Positions 34,267-44,032 of a stretch of DNA of 64,000 nucleotides are shown in pieces. This stretch comes from Coprobacillus cateniformis. GTDB lineage: Bacteria > Bacillota_I > Bacilli_A > Erysipelotrichales > Coprobacillaceae. The notes below the pieces were generated by a model. That model was not told the DNA's origin. It saw only the letters and a program-made list of their open reading frames with translations, and ran no database searches. Positions within the stretch are counted from its first letter, which is position 1. Every line of letters starts with the position of its first letter. The translations under genes and the position numbers were made by a program. The stretch lies in contig NZ_WSNW01000001.1 in the NCBI RefSeq assembly GCF_009767585.1, positions 3,122,041-3,186,040 on the forward strand, given 5' to 3'.

Positions 34267-35448
34267 GTGGATAATATTATATTAAAAATAAGGATGTTTG
34301 GTTGCTTTGTCATTGAATGCTATAATGAAAAAATAGTAGTTAATCAGTATTTTGGGAAACAATTAGTGAACCTGCTGGAAATTCTTTTGTTGCAAAACCA
34401 AGTAGAGGTCAGTAAAGAATTCCTAATGGATATACTATGGTCAGAAAGTGAAAATCCTAATAGTGCTATGAAATTTACAGTTTTTCGTTTGCGAAACGAA
34501 TTGAAGAAAATTCCTGGATTGCATAAACTGGAATTAATTATAACGACGAAAAACGGATATCGTATGAATCCGGATTATACATATGATTGTGATTTTATGC
34601 ATTTTGATAATCTTTATTCTCAAATAGAGGGACAAACTTATAAAGAGAATGAATTAGAGTATGTGCAGCAAGTTTTAAGTATTTATCAAGGACATCTTTA
34701 TACGACTTCCTCCCAATTGTTATGGATTATACAACAACAGGAGTATTATCGAAATGCTTTTATAGAAATGATTTCAAAGGGATGTGAATGTTTATTACAG
34801 CAGCATAAGTATCAGGATATAAAAAGAATTGCATATAGTGCTATTCTTTTAGAACCGTTTGTAGAGGAACTACATTATTTTTATATGTATGGACTTATAG
34901 GTACAAAAGATTATCATGAGGTTCGGCAATATTACAATAAGGTTGATGAGAATTTTTATAAAGCCTTGGGTTTTGGTCTTTCTTCACGTTTTAATGATTT
35001 ATATGGTATTAACCAAAATGATGAACTAAATAGTGATGTTGTAGGTATATCAGAGTTCCATGAGAACCTTGATAACAAAGCTCATAATCGCGATGAGGCC
35101 TTTTATTGTTCATATGATCTTTTCAAGAATATATATGAAATTTCGTTACGAGGGGCAGCTAGAGAAAGAAAGAGGTACTTTATTGCTTTATTTAAAATTG
35201 AAACCAAGGAGTCAAGTGACAAACAAATTTATGTATTAAATAAATTAAAAACTATTATCATGACCTCTTTAAGAAGTAGTGATATCGTTTCAAAAGTGAA
35301 TAATTCACAAATGGTCATACTTGTCAATTGTAAAGAAGTGGATAATGTGTATTTGATAGCCCAAAGAATTACTTCACAATTTTATAAAAAGTGTGATCAA
35401 AATAAATATCGTTTACATTATAGCATTGAAGAAGCAATGGTTTCATGA
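34267..35448 (+). CDS. BTAD (SARP-type) transcriptional regulator with degenerate GGDEF-like C-terminus
   Basis: About 393 residues. Residues 1-100 are an OmpR-like winged helix (LKIRMFGCFVIECYNEKIVV, NSAMKFTVFRLRNELKKIPG, ITTKNGYRMNP), followed by a bacterial transcriptional activator domain (about 110-250: EYVQQVLSIYQGHLY, YSAILLEPFVEELHYFYMYG). The last 100 residues (TSLRSSDIVSKVNNSQMVIL) have the shape of a GGDEF domain without the GGDEF motif. GTG 34267 is a guess; GTG 34240 is also possible, and the first ATG is too late. It probably controls the surface protein 130 bases downstream. Confidence 0.75.
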   Translation: MDNIILKIRMFGCFVIECYNEKIVVNQYFGKQLVNLLEILLLQNQVEVSKEFLMDILWSESENPNSAMKFTVFRLRNELKKIPGLHKLELIITTKNGYRMNPDYTYDCDFMHFDNLYSQIEGQTYKENELEYVQQVLSIYQGHLYTTSSQLLWIIQQQEYYRNAFIEMISKGCECLLQQHKYQDIKRIAYSAILLEPFVEELHYFYMYGLIGTKDYHEVRQYYNKVDENFYKALGFGLSSRFNDLYGINQNDELNSDVVGISEFHENLDNKAHNRDEAFYCSYDLFKNIYEISLRGAARERKRYFIALFKIETKESSDKQIYVLNKLKTIIMTSLRSSDIVSKVNNSQMVILVNCKEVDNVYLIAQRITSQFYKKCDQNKYRLHYSIEEAMVS

Positions 35449-35578
35449 TAAAGAGTTCTACTTGGTTAATAAGTAGAACTTTTATCATAAAGATTACAAA
35501 AAATGACAAATATAACCAAAATATAACCATGAGTGACTATAATCTAACTGACAATAAAGATTGGAGGATAGTGACACG

Positions 35579-37948
35579 ATGAGGAAATTAAAGGAAATTG
35601 TTATAGTTATAATAGCCATTGCTTCAATGATATGTACTGCTTCTATTATTCCAGCAAATGCCATAACAAATGATAAGACTGTCCATGTGAATTATTACTT
35701 GACAGATGACCAAGAAAACTATATTAACTGGGATGGTGAGAGAATAGATTTGGAGCAGCGTATTCTTGTCAAAGAAGAAACCTATGTCAATCTTGCTCAG
35801 GATTCTTATGTTTGGGGAACAACTCATTTTACAACTAGCGATGGAATCCAGCTCTATCTTTCAGTAGGTATGAAAAAAGTTGATTATAAGGGGAAAAATT
35901 CTTGTGATATCATTTTTGGTGCTTATATGGATAATACTGTCAATTTTATGGACTGGAGAAGTTCGCAAGATCATACATATGAACAAGTAGATTCAAAGCC
36001 AGTTCGTTTTCCATATAACCTTGGATATGAGGCTAAAGATCCTGCTCAAAAAGAAGGATATACTTTTATGGGGTGGTATGATGAACAGGGATATAGATTT
36101 GAAAAGGATTCCATTATTAAGGAAGACTTGAATGTCTATGCAAAGTATGTAAAGAACAGTGAAAAGAAAGTGTACACAGTTAATCATTATACAGAACAGT
36201 TGAATGGTGAGTATAAAAACTATGAATCAAAAAAGAATCAGGCATCTAATAATCAACTGATATTAGCTGAGTCAATGATAAAAACTGGATTAACTGGCTT
36301 TATCTTTAATGCTGAGAAGTCTGACAAATCTATTGTTGCTGGTCAAGATGATGAACTGAACTTATATTATGATAGAGATATAAAGACAGTTACATTTATG
36401 AATGGTAATGAAACTCTATCAGTTCAAAATATTAAATATGAGGGAAAGGCAACAATGCCAGAGACTCCAATTCGTGAAGGATACAGATTTATTAAATGGA
36501 ATACACGTATGGATGGAAATGGAAGAGACTTCAATGTCAATGATAGTGTCATTTATGATTCTGTCTATTATGCTATTTTTGAATCTGTACCATCATATCA
36601 ATACACTATTAAATATTATCAGGAAGATATAAAGGGATATAAATTGATTCAAAGTGAGAATAAATCTGCTTTTAAAGGAACGGTCATAAATGCTACTGAC
36701 CAACAGAAAAACGTATATGATGGTTATAAATATAATAATGAGAAATCTGATAAGAATATAGAAATTGTTCAAGACCAGCAAGTCATATCTTTCTACTATG
36801 ATAGAATAGAGTATCCATATGTTATTCAATATTATTATGACGGAGTACTTGATATAGATAAAAATGAGAATGGCAGCGGCTACCTCAATGACATCATTAC
36901 GGAATTTGTGGATAAGAATAAGGAAGGATTTAAATTACTTTCTGCTCCAGCTCTCACAATTGGTAAGGATGAGAATGTTATGAAAGTTGAATATGTAAGA
37001 GAACAATATCAGGTAAGGTTCTTAGATAAAGATGGTCAGGTTATTAAGAGTGAAACAGTAAAATATGGAGATTTTGCAAGAGCCCCAGAGGCTCCTCAAG
37101 TAACAGGAATGCACTTTACTGGCTGGGATAAGGATATGACAAATATTACAGCTTCTCTAGATATTACAGCTCAATATAAAATCAATACATATACAGTGGA
37201 ATTTCAGGATCAAAAAGGCAATACTATCAGCAGACAAGTGGTAGAATATGGTCAAGATGCAACTTTGCCAGATGTACCAACTATAGAAGGATATGAATTT
37301 ACAGGCTGGAAGGGAACGTATCAGAACATTCAAAACGATGAGATAGTAACTGCACAATATCGTCAAATTGGACAAACAGTTATCCCACCAGCAGATGATC
37401 CTAGTGATGTCATACCACCAACACAGCCACCAACTGAGTTGCCAGAGATAACTGTTCCTGCACCAACGCTCCCAACTCCACCAGATAGAATGATTGTTAC
37501 AGGAGATACAAATCAGCAAACATCATTAATAGGTGGAGAGGTAAGTAATAACCAAAATGATACAGAACAAGAAGAAATTGCTCAAATCACAGATCAGCAG
37601 ACACCAAAGTCTCATGGAGCAGTTGAAAAGCAATGGGCAGTTCTTAATTTAATAGCAGTCATGTTAAGTCTTATTCTAGCAATTGCTTTGTTGTTATCAA
37701 AAAGAAACAAAGAAGATGAAGATATGAGAACAAGAAGAAGATGGACAAAAGTAGTAGCTATAATTATTGCAGTAGTATCTATTGTTATCTTTGTTGTAAC
37801 AGAAAATATCTTCTTGCCAATGAAATTAACTGATCAATATACAATTATTATGTTGGGATTAAGTCTTATCCAGATTGTTATGACTATCATTGGTAGAAAA
37901 TATAAAGATAATGGTCAATTAAAACAAACAGTTATCAATGAGAGTTAA
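35579..37948 (+). CDS. Repeat-bearing surface protein (InlB B-type and MucBP-like repeats, C-terminal membrane helices)
   Basis: 789 residues with a signal peptide (about 1-29, ending ANA), a unique domain to about 140, then alternating repeat modules: Listeria-Bacteroides-type repeats marked by GYTFMGWYDEQG, GYRFIKWNT, MHFTGWDKDM and GYEFTGWKG, and MucBP-like modules marked by YTVNHYTEQLNGEY, YTIKYYQEDIKGY and YVIQYYYDG. A Pro-rich linker (about 605-640) and three transmembrane helices near the C-terminus replace a sortase signal. Such proteins bind host or neighbour surfaces; the ligand is unknown. GGAGG precedes ATG 35579. Followed by a terminator. Confidence 0.8.
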   Translation: MRKLKEIVIVIIAIASMICTASIIPANAITNDKTVHVNYYLTDDQENYINWDGERIDLEQRILVKEETYVNLAQDSYVWGTTHFTTSDGIQLYLSVGMKKVDYKGKNSCDIIFGAYMDNTVNFMDWRSSQDHTYEQVDSKPVRFPYNLGYEAKDPAQKEGYTFMGWYDEQGYRFEKDSIIKEDLNVYAKYVKNSEKKVYTVNHYTEQLNGEYKNYESKKNQASNNQLILAESMIKTGLTGFIFNAEKSDKSIVAGQDDELNLYYDRDIKTVTFMNGNETLSVQNIKYEGKATMPETPIREGYRFIKWNTRMDGNGRDFNVNDSVIYDSVYYAIFESVPSYQYTIKYYQEDIKGYKLIQSENKSAFKGTVINATDQQKNVYDGYKYNNEKSDKNIEIVQDQQVISFYYDRIEYPYVIQYYYDGVLDIDKNENGSGYLNDIITEFVDKNKEGFKLLSAPALTIGKDENVMKVEYVREQYQVRFLDKDGQVIKSETVKYGDFARAPEAPQVTGMHFTGWDKDMTNITASLDITAQYKINTYTVEFQDQKGNTISRQVVEYGQDATLPDVPTIEGYEFTGWKGTYQNIQNDEIVTAQYRQIGQTVIPPADDPSDVIPPTQPPTELPEITVPAPTLPTPPDRMIVTGDTNQQTSLIGGEVSNNQNDTEQEEIAQITDQQTPKSHGAVEKQWAVLNLIAVMLSLILAIALLLSKRNKEDEDMRTRRRWTKVVAIIIAVVSIVIFVVTENIFLPMKLTDQYTIIMLGLSLIQIVMTIIGRKYKDNGQLKQTVINES

Positions 37949-37962
37949 AAAATAGCGGTCCT

Positions 37963-37996
37963 AAAAACTGTTCAAAAAGAATGAACAGTTTTTTTA
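37963..37996 (+). terminator. Intrinsic terminator
   Basis: AAAAACTGTTCA, AAAAGAA, TGAACAGTTTTTTT. Confidence 0.92.
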
Positions 37997-38064
37997 TATA
38001 GCAAGAGTATAGCAGTGCCAGTTAGTGTAGATATTTTCAAGGATCAAATAGATATATTTTAAAT

Positions 38065-38205
38065 ATGACTTTGCTTTGTCCTTTCTTTTATTCACAAAAT
38101 CAACAGTATCCTCATCTATGATTTATTATTGATGAGTCAATTATAGTGAGTGGGAGTTATCTGAAAGGTAAATTGGTTAAGACGATAAAAGAATTCAAAG
38201 GATAA
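38065..38205 (+). pseudogene. Possible gene remnant
   Basis: From ATG 38065 the frame reads MTLLCPFFYSQNQQYPHL, a TGA stop at 38119-38121, then FIIDESIIVSGSYLKGKLVK to a stop at 38203-38205. The second part looks protein-like but is not recognised and has no start. The rest of 37997-38438 holds nothing else apart from short inverted repeats. Confidence 0.3.
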
Positions 38206-38438
38206 CAAATCAATTTGAACTGAATTGTGAAACAGTGGGATCATTGAAAATGATTCTCTTTTCTAATTATTTTATTTGAATTTAATAGAAATAATCATTG
38301 TAAAAGTATTGTGTTGATGTTTTGAATAGAGAATTATGAATGAGGAAATGGATTATATTATTTTATATATTGATTTTTGATAAGTTTTATAAGAACAGAT
38401 GATTTTTCATGATGTCAAAAGGCTATAAATTATGGTAT

Positions 38439-38456
38439 GATATGATTAATCATATC
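38439..38456 (+). promoter_or_regulatory. Perfect 18-bp palindrome before the P-type ATPase
   Basis: GATATGATTAATCATATC, overlapping a TATGAT that could be the -10 box (38436-38441), 60 bases before the ATPase start. It looks like a repressor site. Confidence 0.55.
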
Positions 38457-38515
38457 TTTGTTATATACACAAATTATTCATATCGATATGTTATATTGTT
38501 AAAGTAGGTGAGAAG

Positions 38516-40867
38516 ATGGATATAATTGAAGAACAGGGTTTATCAACACAAGAGGTTCAAGAGCGTATTGAAAAGGGACAGATTAATATTTCTCAAGATA
38601 ACATTTCTAAAACAAAGAAACAAATTATTCTCGAACATACTTTGACTTACTTTAATCTTTTAAATATCTTCTTGGCAGGAATTATTATTTCTACTGGACG
38701 TTGGACAAATTTAACTTTTATGGGTGTTGTTACAATTAATGCTTTGGTAGGTATTTATCAAGAATTAAAAGTGAAAAAAATTATTGATCAATTAACCGTT
38801 GTAACTGTTAAGAAAGTGAAAGTTGTGAGAAATCATCAAGAAAAAATTATTCCAATTAATGAATTGGTACTTGATGATGTTATTTATTTAGAGAATGGAA
38901 ATCAAATTGGTTCTGATTGCGTTGTGATTGAATCACGTGGTATGGAAGTTAATGAATCTATGTTAACTGGAGAATCGAAACCTGTAAAGAAAAAACATGG
39001 TAATGAATTAATGTCTGGAAGTTTTGTAGTTGCTGGAAGTGGCTATGCTCGGGTTATTAGAGTAGGAAATGATAACTATTCTACACAGCTTGTTCATAAG
39101 GCTAAACATAAAAATAAAGCATCCTCTGAAATGAAAGATGCAATTGAAAAAATTATTAAGGTTTTGAGTTTTGTTATTGTTCCAGTTGGTATCATCTTAT
39201 TTATATCTCAAATGGCTGCTTTTCCTAATGACCAAGCTACAGCAATTGTGAAGACTGTAGGTGGTGTCATAGGAATGATTCCAGAAGGGCTCGTTCTTTT
39301 GACAAGTTTATCTTTTATCTTAGGTGTTGGAAAACTCGCAAGAAAAAAAGCTTTGATTCAGGAAATGGAAGCAATTGAGGCATTGGCTCGTGTTAATATT
39401 CTTTGTTTAGATAAAACGGGAACAATTACAACTGGTGAATTAGAGGTTGAAGATGTTGTTGTTTTAGGAGATAATTCAAATCAAAATATTGAAACAATAA
39501 TGGGTGCAATGGCATATTATTTTGATGATATTAATTCTACTCAAAAAGCTCTTCGAGATTATTTTCAGAAACCTGATGGCTATCAAGTGACTGCTATGAT
39601 TCCGTTTTCTTCTCAGCGAAAAATGCGTGCAATTGCATTTCAAGAACAAGGGCAATATGTTTTAGGTGCGCCTGAGTTTTTGTTGGGAGAGGATGACCCA
39701 ATATTGAGGCAAGTCAATGCATTTTCGCAGCAAGGTTTACGTGTTTTGTTACTTGGGAGAACAGATAAAGTTGATGAGGACAATAGTCAAATTGGTCATG
39801 TCTTTCCAATGGCACTGATTATTATTCATGATTGTATTAGAAAAGAAGCGAAAGATACACTATCTTTCTTTGAAAAGGCAGGGGTTGAAATTCGCATACT
39901 TTCTGGTGATAATCCTATGACTGTTTCACGTGTTGCTCAGCTTGCAGGTTTAAAAAATGGCGATCTTTATATTGATGCTACGACTTTGCCTGAGGATGAA
40001 ATTGAACTTCAGAATATTGTGAAACATTATCGTGTTTTCGGACGTGTAAAACCAGAACAGAAGCAGCAGATTATCAAGGCCTGCCAGCTGCAAGGGTTGG
40101 TTGTTGGCATGGTTGGTGATGGTGTTAATGATGTATTAGCGCTAAAGGATGCTGATTGTGGAATTGCTATGGCAGCTGGAAGTGATGCTGCTAAACAGGC
40201 AGCACATATTGTTTTGCTCGATTCTAACTTTGCATCAATGAAGGCAATTGTCAATGAAGGGCGTGCAATTATTGCAGATATTGAACGTGTCAGTTCTTTA
40301 TATCTCACAAAGACGATTTATTCAACAGTACTTTGTTTGATTTTTGCAGCATTGAAAATGAGCTATCCATTTACTCCTTTACAGCTGAGTTTGATTAGTG
40401 GGCTAGCTATTGGTATCCCTAGTTTCTTACTGACATTAGAGCGATCTTCACAACTATCATCTCAAGGTTTTTTAAAACATGTTATTTCTACAGCTGTTCC
40501 TTGTGCAATGACAATGATTGTTTATATGTTAGGTATTGGAATTCTTGGGCAATGGTTGCATTTTGATGCTAAGATGTATTCAACATATTACTTTCTCGTT
40601 GCGGGATTTATTAGTTTCTTAGTTGTATTTATAGTCTGTATGCCATTAAATCGCTTACGTGCAATTGTAGCAAGTATAATTACATGTTTGTTCTATATGA
40701 TACTTCTTGTAATGCCAAATTTCTTTGGAATTTATCCAATAATTAGCTGGCAAGTTGTATGGACGATTCCTCTTTGTGCAAGTTCGATATTTGTTATGGG
40801 AGCGTTTAAGGAATTCATTCGTTATTTATACAAGCAGCATGAAAAAAGGATTTTATTAAAGAGATAG
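38516..40867 (+). CDS. Cation-transporting P-type ATPase (CtpE-like)
   Basis: 783 residues with the P-type ATPase motifs: actuator TGES (MLTGESKPVKKKHG), phosphorylation DKTGTITTGE, a Lys in the nucleotide domain and hinge MVGDGVNDVLALKDADCG. It starts with the short cytoplasmic GLSTQEVQERIEKGQIN typical of CtpE-like pumps and has no heavy-metal binding domain or CPC motif (IPEGL in helix 4 instead). That helix-4 motif and the mycobacterial CtpE precedent suggest calcium, but this is inference. The 3' end overlaps a convergent gene by 12 bases. Confidence 0.88.
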   Translation: MDIIEEQGLSTQEVQERIEKGQINISQDNISKTKKQIILEHTLTYFNLLNIFLAGIIISTGRWTNLTFMGVVTINALVGIYQELKVKKIIDQLTVVTVKKVKVVRNHQEKIIPINELVLDDVIYLENGNQIGSDCVVIESRGMEVNESMLTGESKPVKKKHGNELMSGSFVVAGSGYARVIRVGNDNYSTQLVHKAKHKNKASSEMKDAIEKIIKVLSFVIVPVGIILFISQMAAFPNDQATAIVKTVGGVIGMIPEGLVLLTSLSFILGVGKLARKKALIQEMEAIEALARVNILCLDKTGTITTGELEVEDVVVLGDNSNQNIETIMGAMAYYFDDINSTQKALRDYFQKPDGYQVTAMIPFSSQRKMRAIAFQEQGQYVLGAPEFLLGEDDPILRQVNAFSQQGLRVLLLGRTDKVDEDNSQIGHVFPMALIIIHDCIRKEAKDTLSFFEKAGVEIRILSGDNPMTVSRVAQLAGLKNGDLYIDATTLPEDEIELQNIVKHYRVFGRVKPEQKQQIIKACQLQGLVVGMVGDGVNDVLALKDADCGIAMAAGSDAAKQAAHIVLLDSNFASMKAIVNEGRAIIADIERVSSLYLTKTIYSTVLCLIFAALKMSYPFTPLQLSLISGLAIGIPSFLLTLERSSQLSSQGFLKHVISTAVPCAMTMIVYMLGIGILGQWLHFDAKMYSTYYFLVAGFISFLVVFIVCMPLNRLRAIVASIITCLFYMILLVMPNFFGIYPIISWQVVWTIPLCASSIFVMGAFKEFIRYLYKQHEKRILLKR

Positions 40868-41398
40868 TTCTTTGATTGAAATCATAATTTCCTCATGCTT
40901 TAGTGTGTTGTTAAATTGTTCTTGAGCACATTTGTAGAATTCAAATGGATGAATATATGTGTGCGAAAAATAAACACCACATTTAATATCAAATTGGCAA
41001 TTATGGTTTTTATATAAAAAGTTTTTTTGAATCAAATGTTTTTTTAGATTTAAAAATGCAGTATTGATTTGCTCTGAAGTGACATCAAACATAATAATGA
41101 AAAACATGTTTGTTTGATTCGTATAAAGGTTTGCATTTCCGAAGTCTAAATATTGCATAATTTCTTTGAGAATATATGGCGAAATTTTTTGATAAATAAA
41201 TGGATATTTTTCAAAAAGGAAAGGCAAAACCTGATATTCAATATAAATACTTGCCATTGTATTAATATTTTGAGGAATGATTAAATTTTTAAAAAAATGA
41301 TAAAGAATCTCTGCTTCATAAGATGTATGATATGTATAATCTGGGTCCAAAATATGATGTGGAGATTGCGAATTTTGTTTATAATTGTAGATATGCAT
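40856..41398 (-). CDS. Hypothetical protein, possible degenerate GGDEF-like domain
   Basis: 180 residues starting MHIYNYKQNSQSPHH after GGTGAGAC; an ATG four codons upstream is less likely. The second half (LYTNQTNMFFIIMFDVTSEQ, then FDIKCGVYFSHTYIHPFEFY and CAQEQF) recalls the back half of a GGDEF fold (strand-helix-strand, then G at a strand and an A/C-x-Q helix), but GGDEF itself is absent. No transmembrane segment. Not recognised with certainty. Confidence 0.55.
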   Translation of the reverse strand: MHIYNYKQNSQSPHHILDPDYTYHTSYEAEILYHFFKNLIIPQNINTMASIYIEYQVLPFLFEKYPFIYQKISPYILKEIMQYLDFGNANLYTNQTNMFFIIMFDVTSEQINTAFLNLKKHLIQKNFLYKNHNCQFDIKCGVYFSHTYIHPFEFYKCAQEQFNNTLKHEEIMISIKELSL

Positions 41399-41509
41399 GT
41401 GTCTCACCATTTTTGTTGTAACATATACTTAACTACAAAATAAAGTGAAAAGGATAAATATATATAGAAATGCTTAATGTTTAGAAAATTAGGCAAGAAA
41501 GGGATGAAC

Positions 41510-42904
41510 ATGAAGCCAAAATTGAAATTAAAAAAATTAATAATTGATTCTGTTTGTGTTGCTGTAGCTTTAGTGGCAATATTTGTAGCTTACTTATACT
41601 TTACGGCTTCAAGTATTCATTTTCAGTCAAGTCATGAGATTGAGATTAATTCAGTTGTTGATTATACAAATTTTATCAAAGCTGTTGATGGTGGCAATCC
41701 AACTGATGTAGAGATAGATAGTTCTCAAGTAAATGTTGAAAAATTAGGAGAATATGAAGTCGTTTATAAATACAAAGATGAAAAAAGAATTTTAAAGGTC
41801 CAGGTTGTTGATACAACTCCACCAGAATTTGAAGTACAGGATCAGACTGTTGCTTTGAACCAAACCATTGATCCAAAATATCTTGTTAAGAATATCAAAG
41901 ATGTAACAAAAACAACTGTAACGTTTCAGGAAAAATATACTTTTAATAAAGCAGGTGAGCAGCAAGTTGAAGTTGTGGTAACTGATGAAGCTCAAAATAA
42001 AACAGTAAAGACAGCAAAGGTTAAAGTGGTTGAGGATAAAGAGGCTCCTGAAATCATTGCTGGAAATGTAAGTATTATTGTTGGAACAAAAACTGATTTA
42101 AAATCTTTGGTAAGTGCAAAAGATAATTTTGATAAAGAACCATCTATTGATGTAGTAGCAAATGATTTTGATGTCAATAAAAAGGGAAACTATGAAATTA
42201 AATATATTGCTAAAGATGCAGCAGGAAATCAATCGGAAAAAACAATAACAATTCAGGTTATTGACAAGACTGATGAAAATGAAAAAGTTGTTTATTTGAC
42301 TTTTGATGATGGACCATCGCGTCATACTCCTGAAGTTTTAGAAATTTTGGATCGTTATAATGCCAAAGCGACTTTCTTTATCACAGGTATGAATGCAAGT
42401 TATCGTAAATACATACAAATTGCACATGATAAAGGACATACAATTGGTTTGCATACCTATACGCATTCTTATTCTAAAGTTTATGCTTCTATTAATGCTT
42501 ATTTTGATGATTTAGAAAAAGTTGGGGCTCTAGCTAAAGAATATATTGGTTTTGTCCCTAAATATATTCGCTTTCCAGGTGGAGGATCGAATACAATTTC
42601 TAAAAAATACACTCCTGGAATTATGTCTAAGTTAGTAAAAATGGTAGAAGAAAAAGGTTATATTTATTATGATTGGAATGCTGAAAATGGTGATGGTTAC
42701 TCTAAGATGAGCAAAAAAGAAATGTTGCGACGTGCTACATCATCTTCAGAAAAGAAAATAATGATTTTAATGCATGATGCAAATGGAAAACAGAATACAG
42801 TTGATATCCTACCAGATGTCATTGAATATTATCAAAAACGTGGATATACTTTTAAAGCAATTGATGATTCAACATTTGTACCACATCAAAGAGTAAACAA
42901 TTAA
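41510..42904 (+). CDS. Polysaccharide deacetylase with Ig-like domains
   Basis: 464 residues: an N-terminal membrane anchor (about 10-35), two to three Ig/bacterial cadherin-like domains (about 40-260, with VVDTTPPEFEVQDQT and VVEDKEAPEIIAGN linkers) and a C-terminal NodB domain. The NodB motifs are TFDDGPS (motif 1), H-x-x-x-H-S in LHTYTHSYS, R-x-P-G in IRFPGGGSN and a late LMHDANGK. It probably removes N-acetyl groups from peptidoglycan at the cell surface, which protects against lysozyme. ATG 41510 follows AAGAAAGGG. Confidence 0.92.
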   Translation: MKPKLKLKKLIIDSVCVAVALVAIFVAYLYFTASSIHFQSSHEIEINSVVDYTNFIKAVDGGNPTDVEIDSSQVNVEKLGEYEVVYKYKDEKRILKVQVVDTTPPEFEVQDQTVALNQTIDPKYLVKNIKDVTKTTVTFQEKYTFNKAGEQQVEVVVTDEAQNKTVKTAKVKVVEDKEAPEIIAGNVSIIVGTKTDLKSLVSAKDNFDKEPSIDVVANDFDVNKKGNYEIKYIAKDAAGNQSEKTITIQVIDKTDENEKVVYLTFDDGPSRHTPEVLEILDRYNAKATFFITGMNASYRKYIQIAHDKGHTIGLHTYTHSYSKVYASINAYFDDLEKVGALAKEYIGFVPKYIRFPGGGSNTISKKYTPGIMSKLVKMVEEKGYIYYDWNAENGDGYSKMSKKEMLRRATSSSEKKIMILMHDANGKQNTVDILPDVIEYYQKRGYTFKAIDDSTFVPHQRVNN

Positions 42905-42928
42905 AAAAGCCTCAGGGCTTTTTTTTGC
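42903..42928 (+). terminator. Intrinsic terminator
   Basis: AAAGCC, TCAG, GGCTTT followed by TTTTT. Confidence 0.88.
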
Positions 42929-42958
42929 TTTTTGAGCATATATATTAGTGGTGATGTT

Positions 42959-43972
42959 ATGAAAAGGACAAAAGTGATTGGGCTTATTTGTGTTGTTATA
43001 TATTGTTTTGTTTTGAAATATATGTTTCATGTCATTTTTCCTTTTGCATTTGCAGTTGTCTGTTATTTTGTAATGAAACCTTTAATTGATCGTTTGGAAA
43101 AATGTTTTCATATACAAAGAAGTGCAATAGGTGTTTCGCTTTTATTAGTTATTTATTTGATTTTAGCAATATTATTAGGGTGTCTATTTACTTATGGTGT
43201 CTTTTTCACGATTCATTTTTTTGAAAAAATACCTATGTACTATGAAGATATGTTATTGCCATTTTTAGAGCAATTAACAATTTGGGTGCAACAACATTTC
43301 CCTATTTTGATGAATGAAGACTATTTATTAGCATTACAAAACTTTTTGGGTCAGTCTCTATTGAATGTAGCAGGTTCTTTTTCAACGGTGATTACTCAAA
43401 TACCAATTTACTTATTTTCGTTTTTCTTATTTGTGATTTCAACTTTTTTCTTTATGCTTGATTATGAAGAAATGAAAGGAAATTTGTTATCGATATGTAG
43501 TCAGCATGTCATGAATTCTTTTGTCAGAATTAAAAATAAATGTTTAAAGAGTTTGTGGGTTTATGTTAAGTGTCAATTGATATTGATGTCTATTTGTTTT
43601 TTTATTTTACTTATAGGTTTTGCTGTCATGAGAATGAGTCATCCATTACTATATGCTTTTGTAACAGCACTCTTAGATAGTCTACCATTTATTGGTGTTG
43701 GTATTGTTTTAATTCCTCTATGCATTGTCTATTTGCTACAAGGAGCATATCTGAAAGCTTTTTATATTTTTTTGATTTATTTAATTATTAATGTTGTAAG
43801 AAGTCTTTTAGAACCTCATATTATGAATAAACAAATGAAGATACCCTCATTCTTATTATTGTTATCTATGATGGTTCATTTGTATTTCTTTGGTATGATT
43901 GGAGTTATTTTATCACCAATTCATATGAGTTTAATTTATGGTTTTTTGGACATTCAAAATGAGAATAAATAA
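42959..43972 (+). CDS. AI-2E family transporter (second copy)
   Basis: 337 residues with the AI-2E helix pattern: FHVIFPFAFAVVCYFVMKPL near the start, a helical middle part, then LLDSLPFIGVGIVLIPLCIV and VVRSLLEPHIMNKQMKIPSF, the family's late conserved block. It is shorter than and divergent from the copy at 16010. ATG 42959 follows GTGGTGATG. In sporeformers a related protein is YtvI; the substrate is unknown. Confidence 0.85.
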   Translation: MKRTKVIGLICVVIYCFVLKYMFHVIFPFAFAVVCYFVMKPLIDRLEKCFHIQRSAIGVSLLLVIYLILAILLGCLFTYGVFFTIHFFEKIPMYYEDMLLPFLEQLTIWVQQHFPILMNEDYLLALQNFLGQSLLNVAGSFSTVITQIPIYLFSFFLFVISTFFFMLDYEEMKGNLLSICSQHVMNSFVRIKNKCLKSLWVYVKCQLILMSICFFILLIGFAVMRMSHPLLYAFVTALLDSLPFIGVGIVLIPLCIVYLLQGAYLKAFYIFLIYLIINVVRSLLEPHIMNKQMKIPSFLLLLSMMVHLYFFGMIGVILSPIHMSLIYGFLDIQNENK

Positions 43973-44032
43973 TATTTCTTTCTTCGTAAAATCAAATTTG
44001 CTATAATAAAACATAGAAATGAGGTTAGAAAG

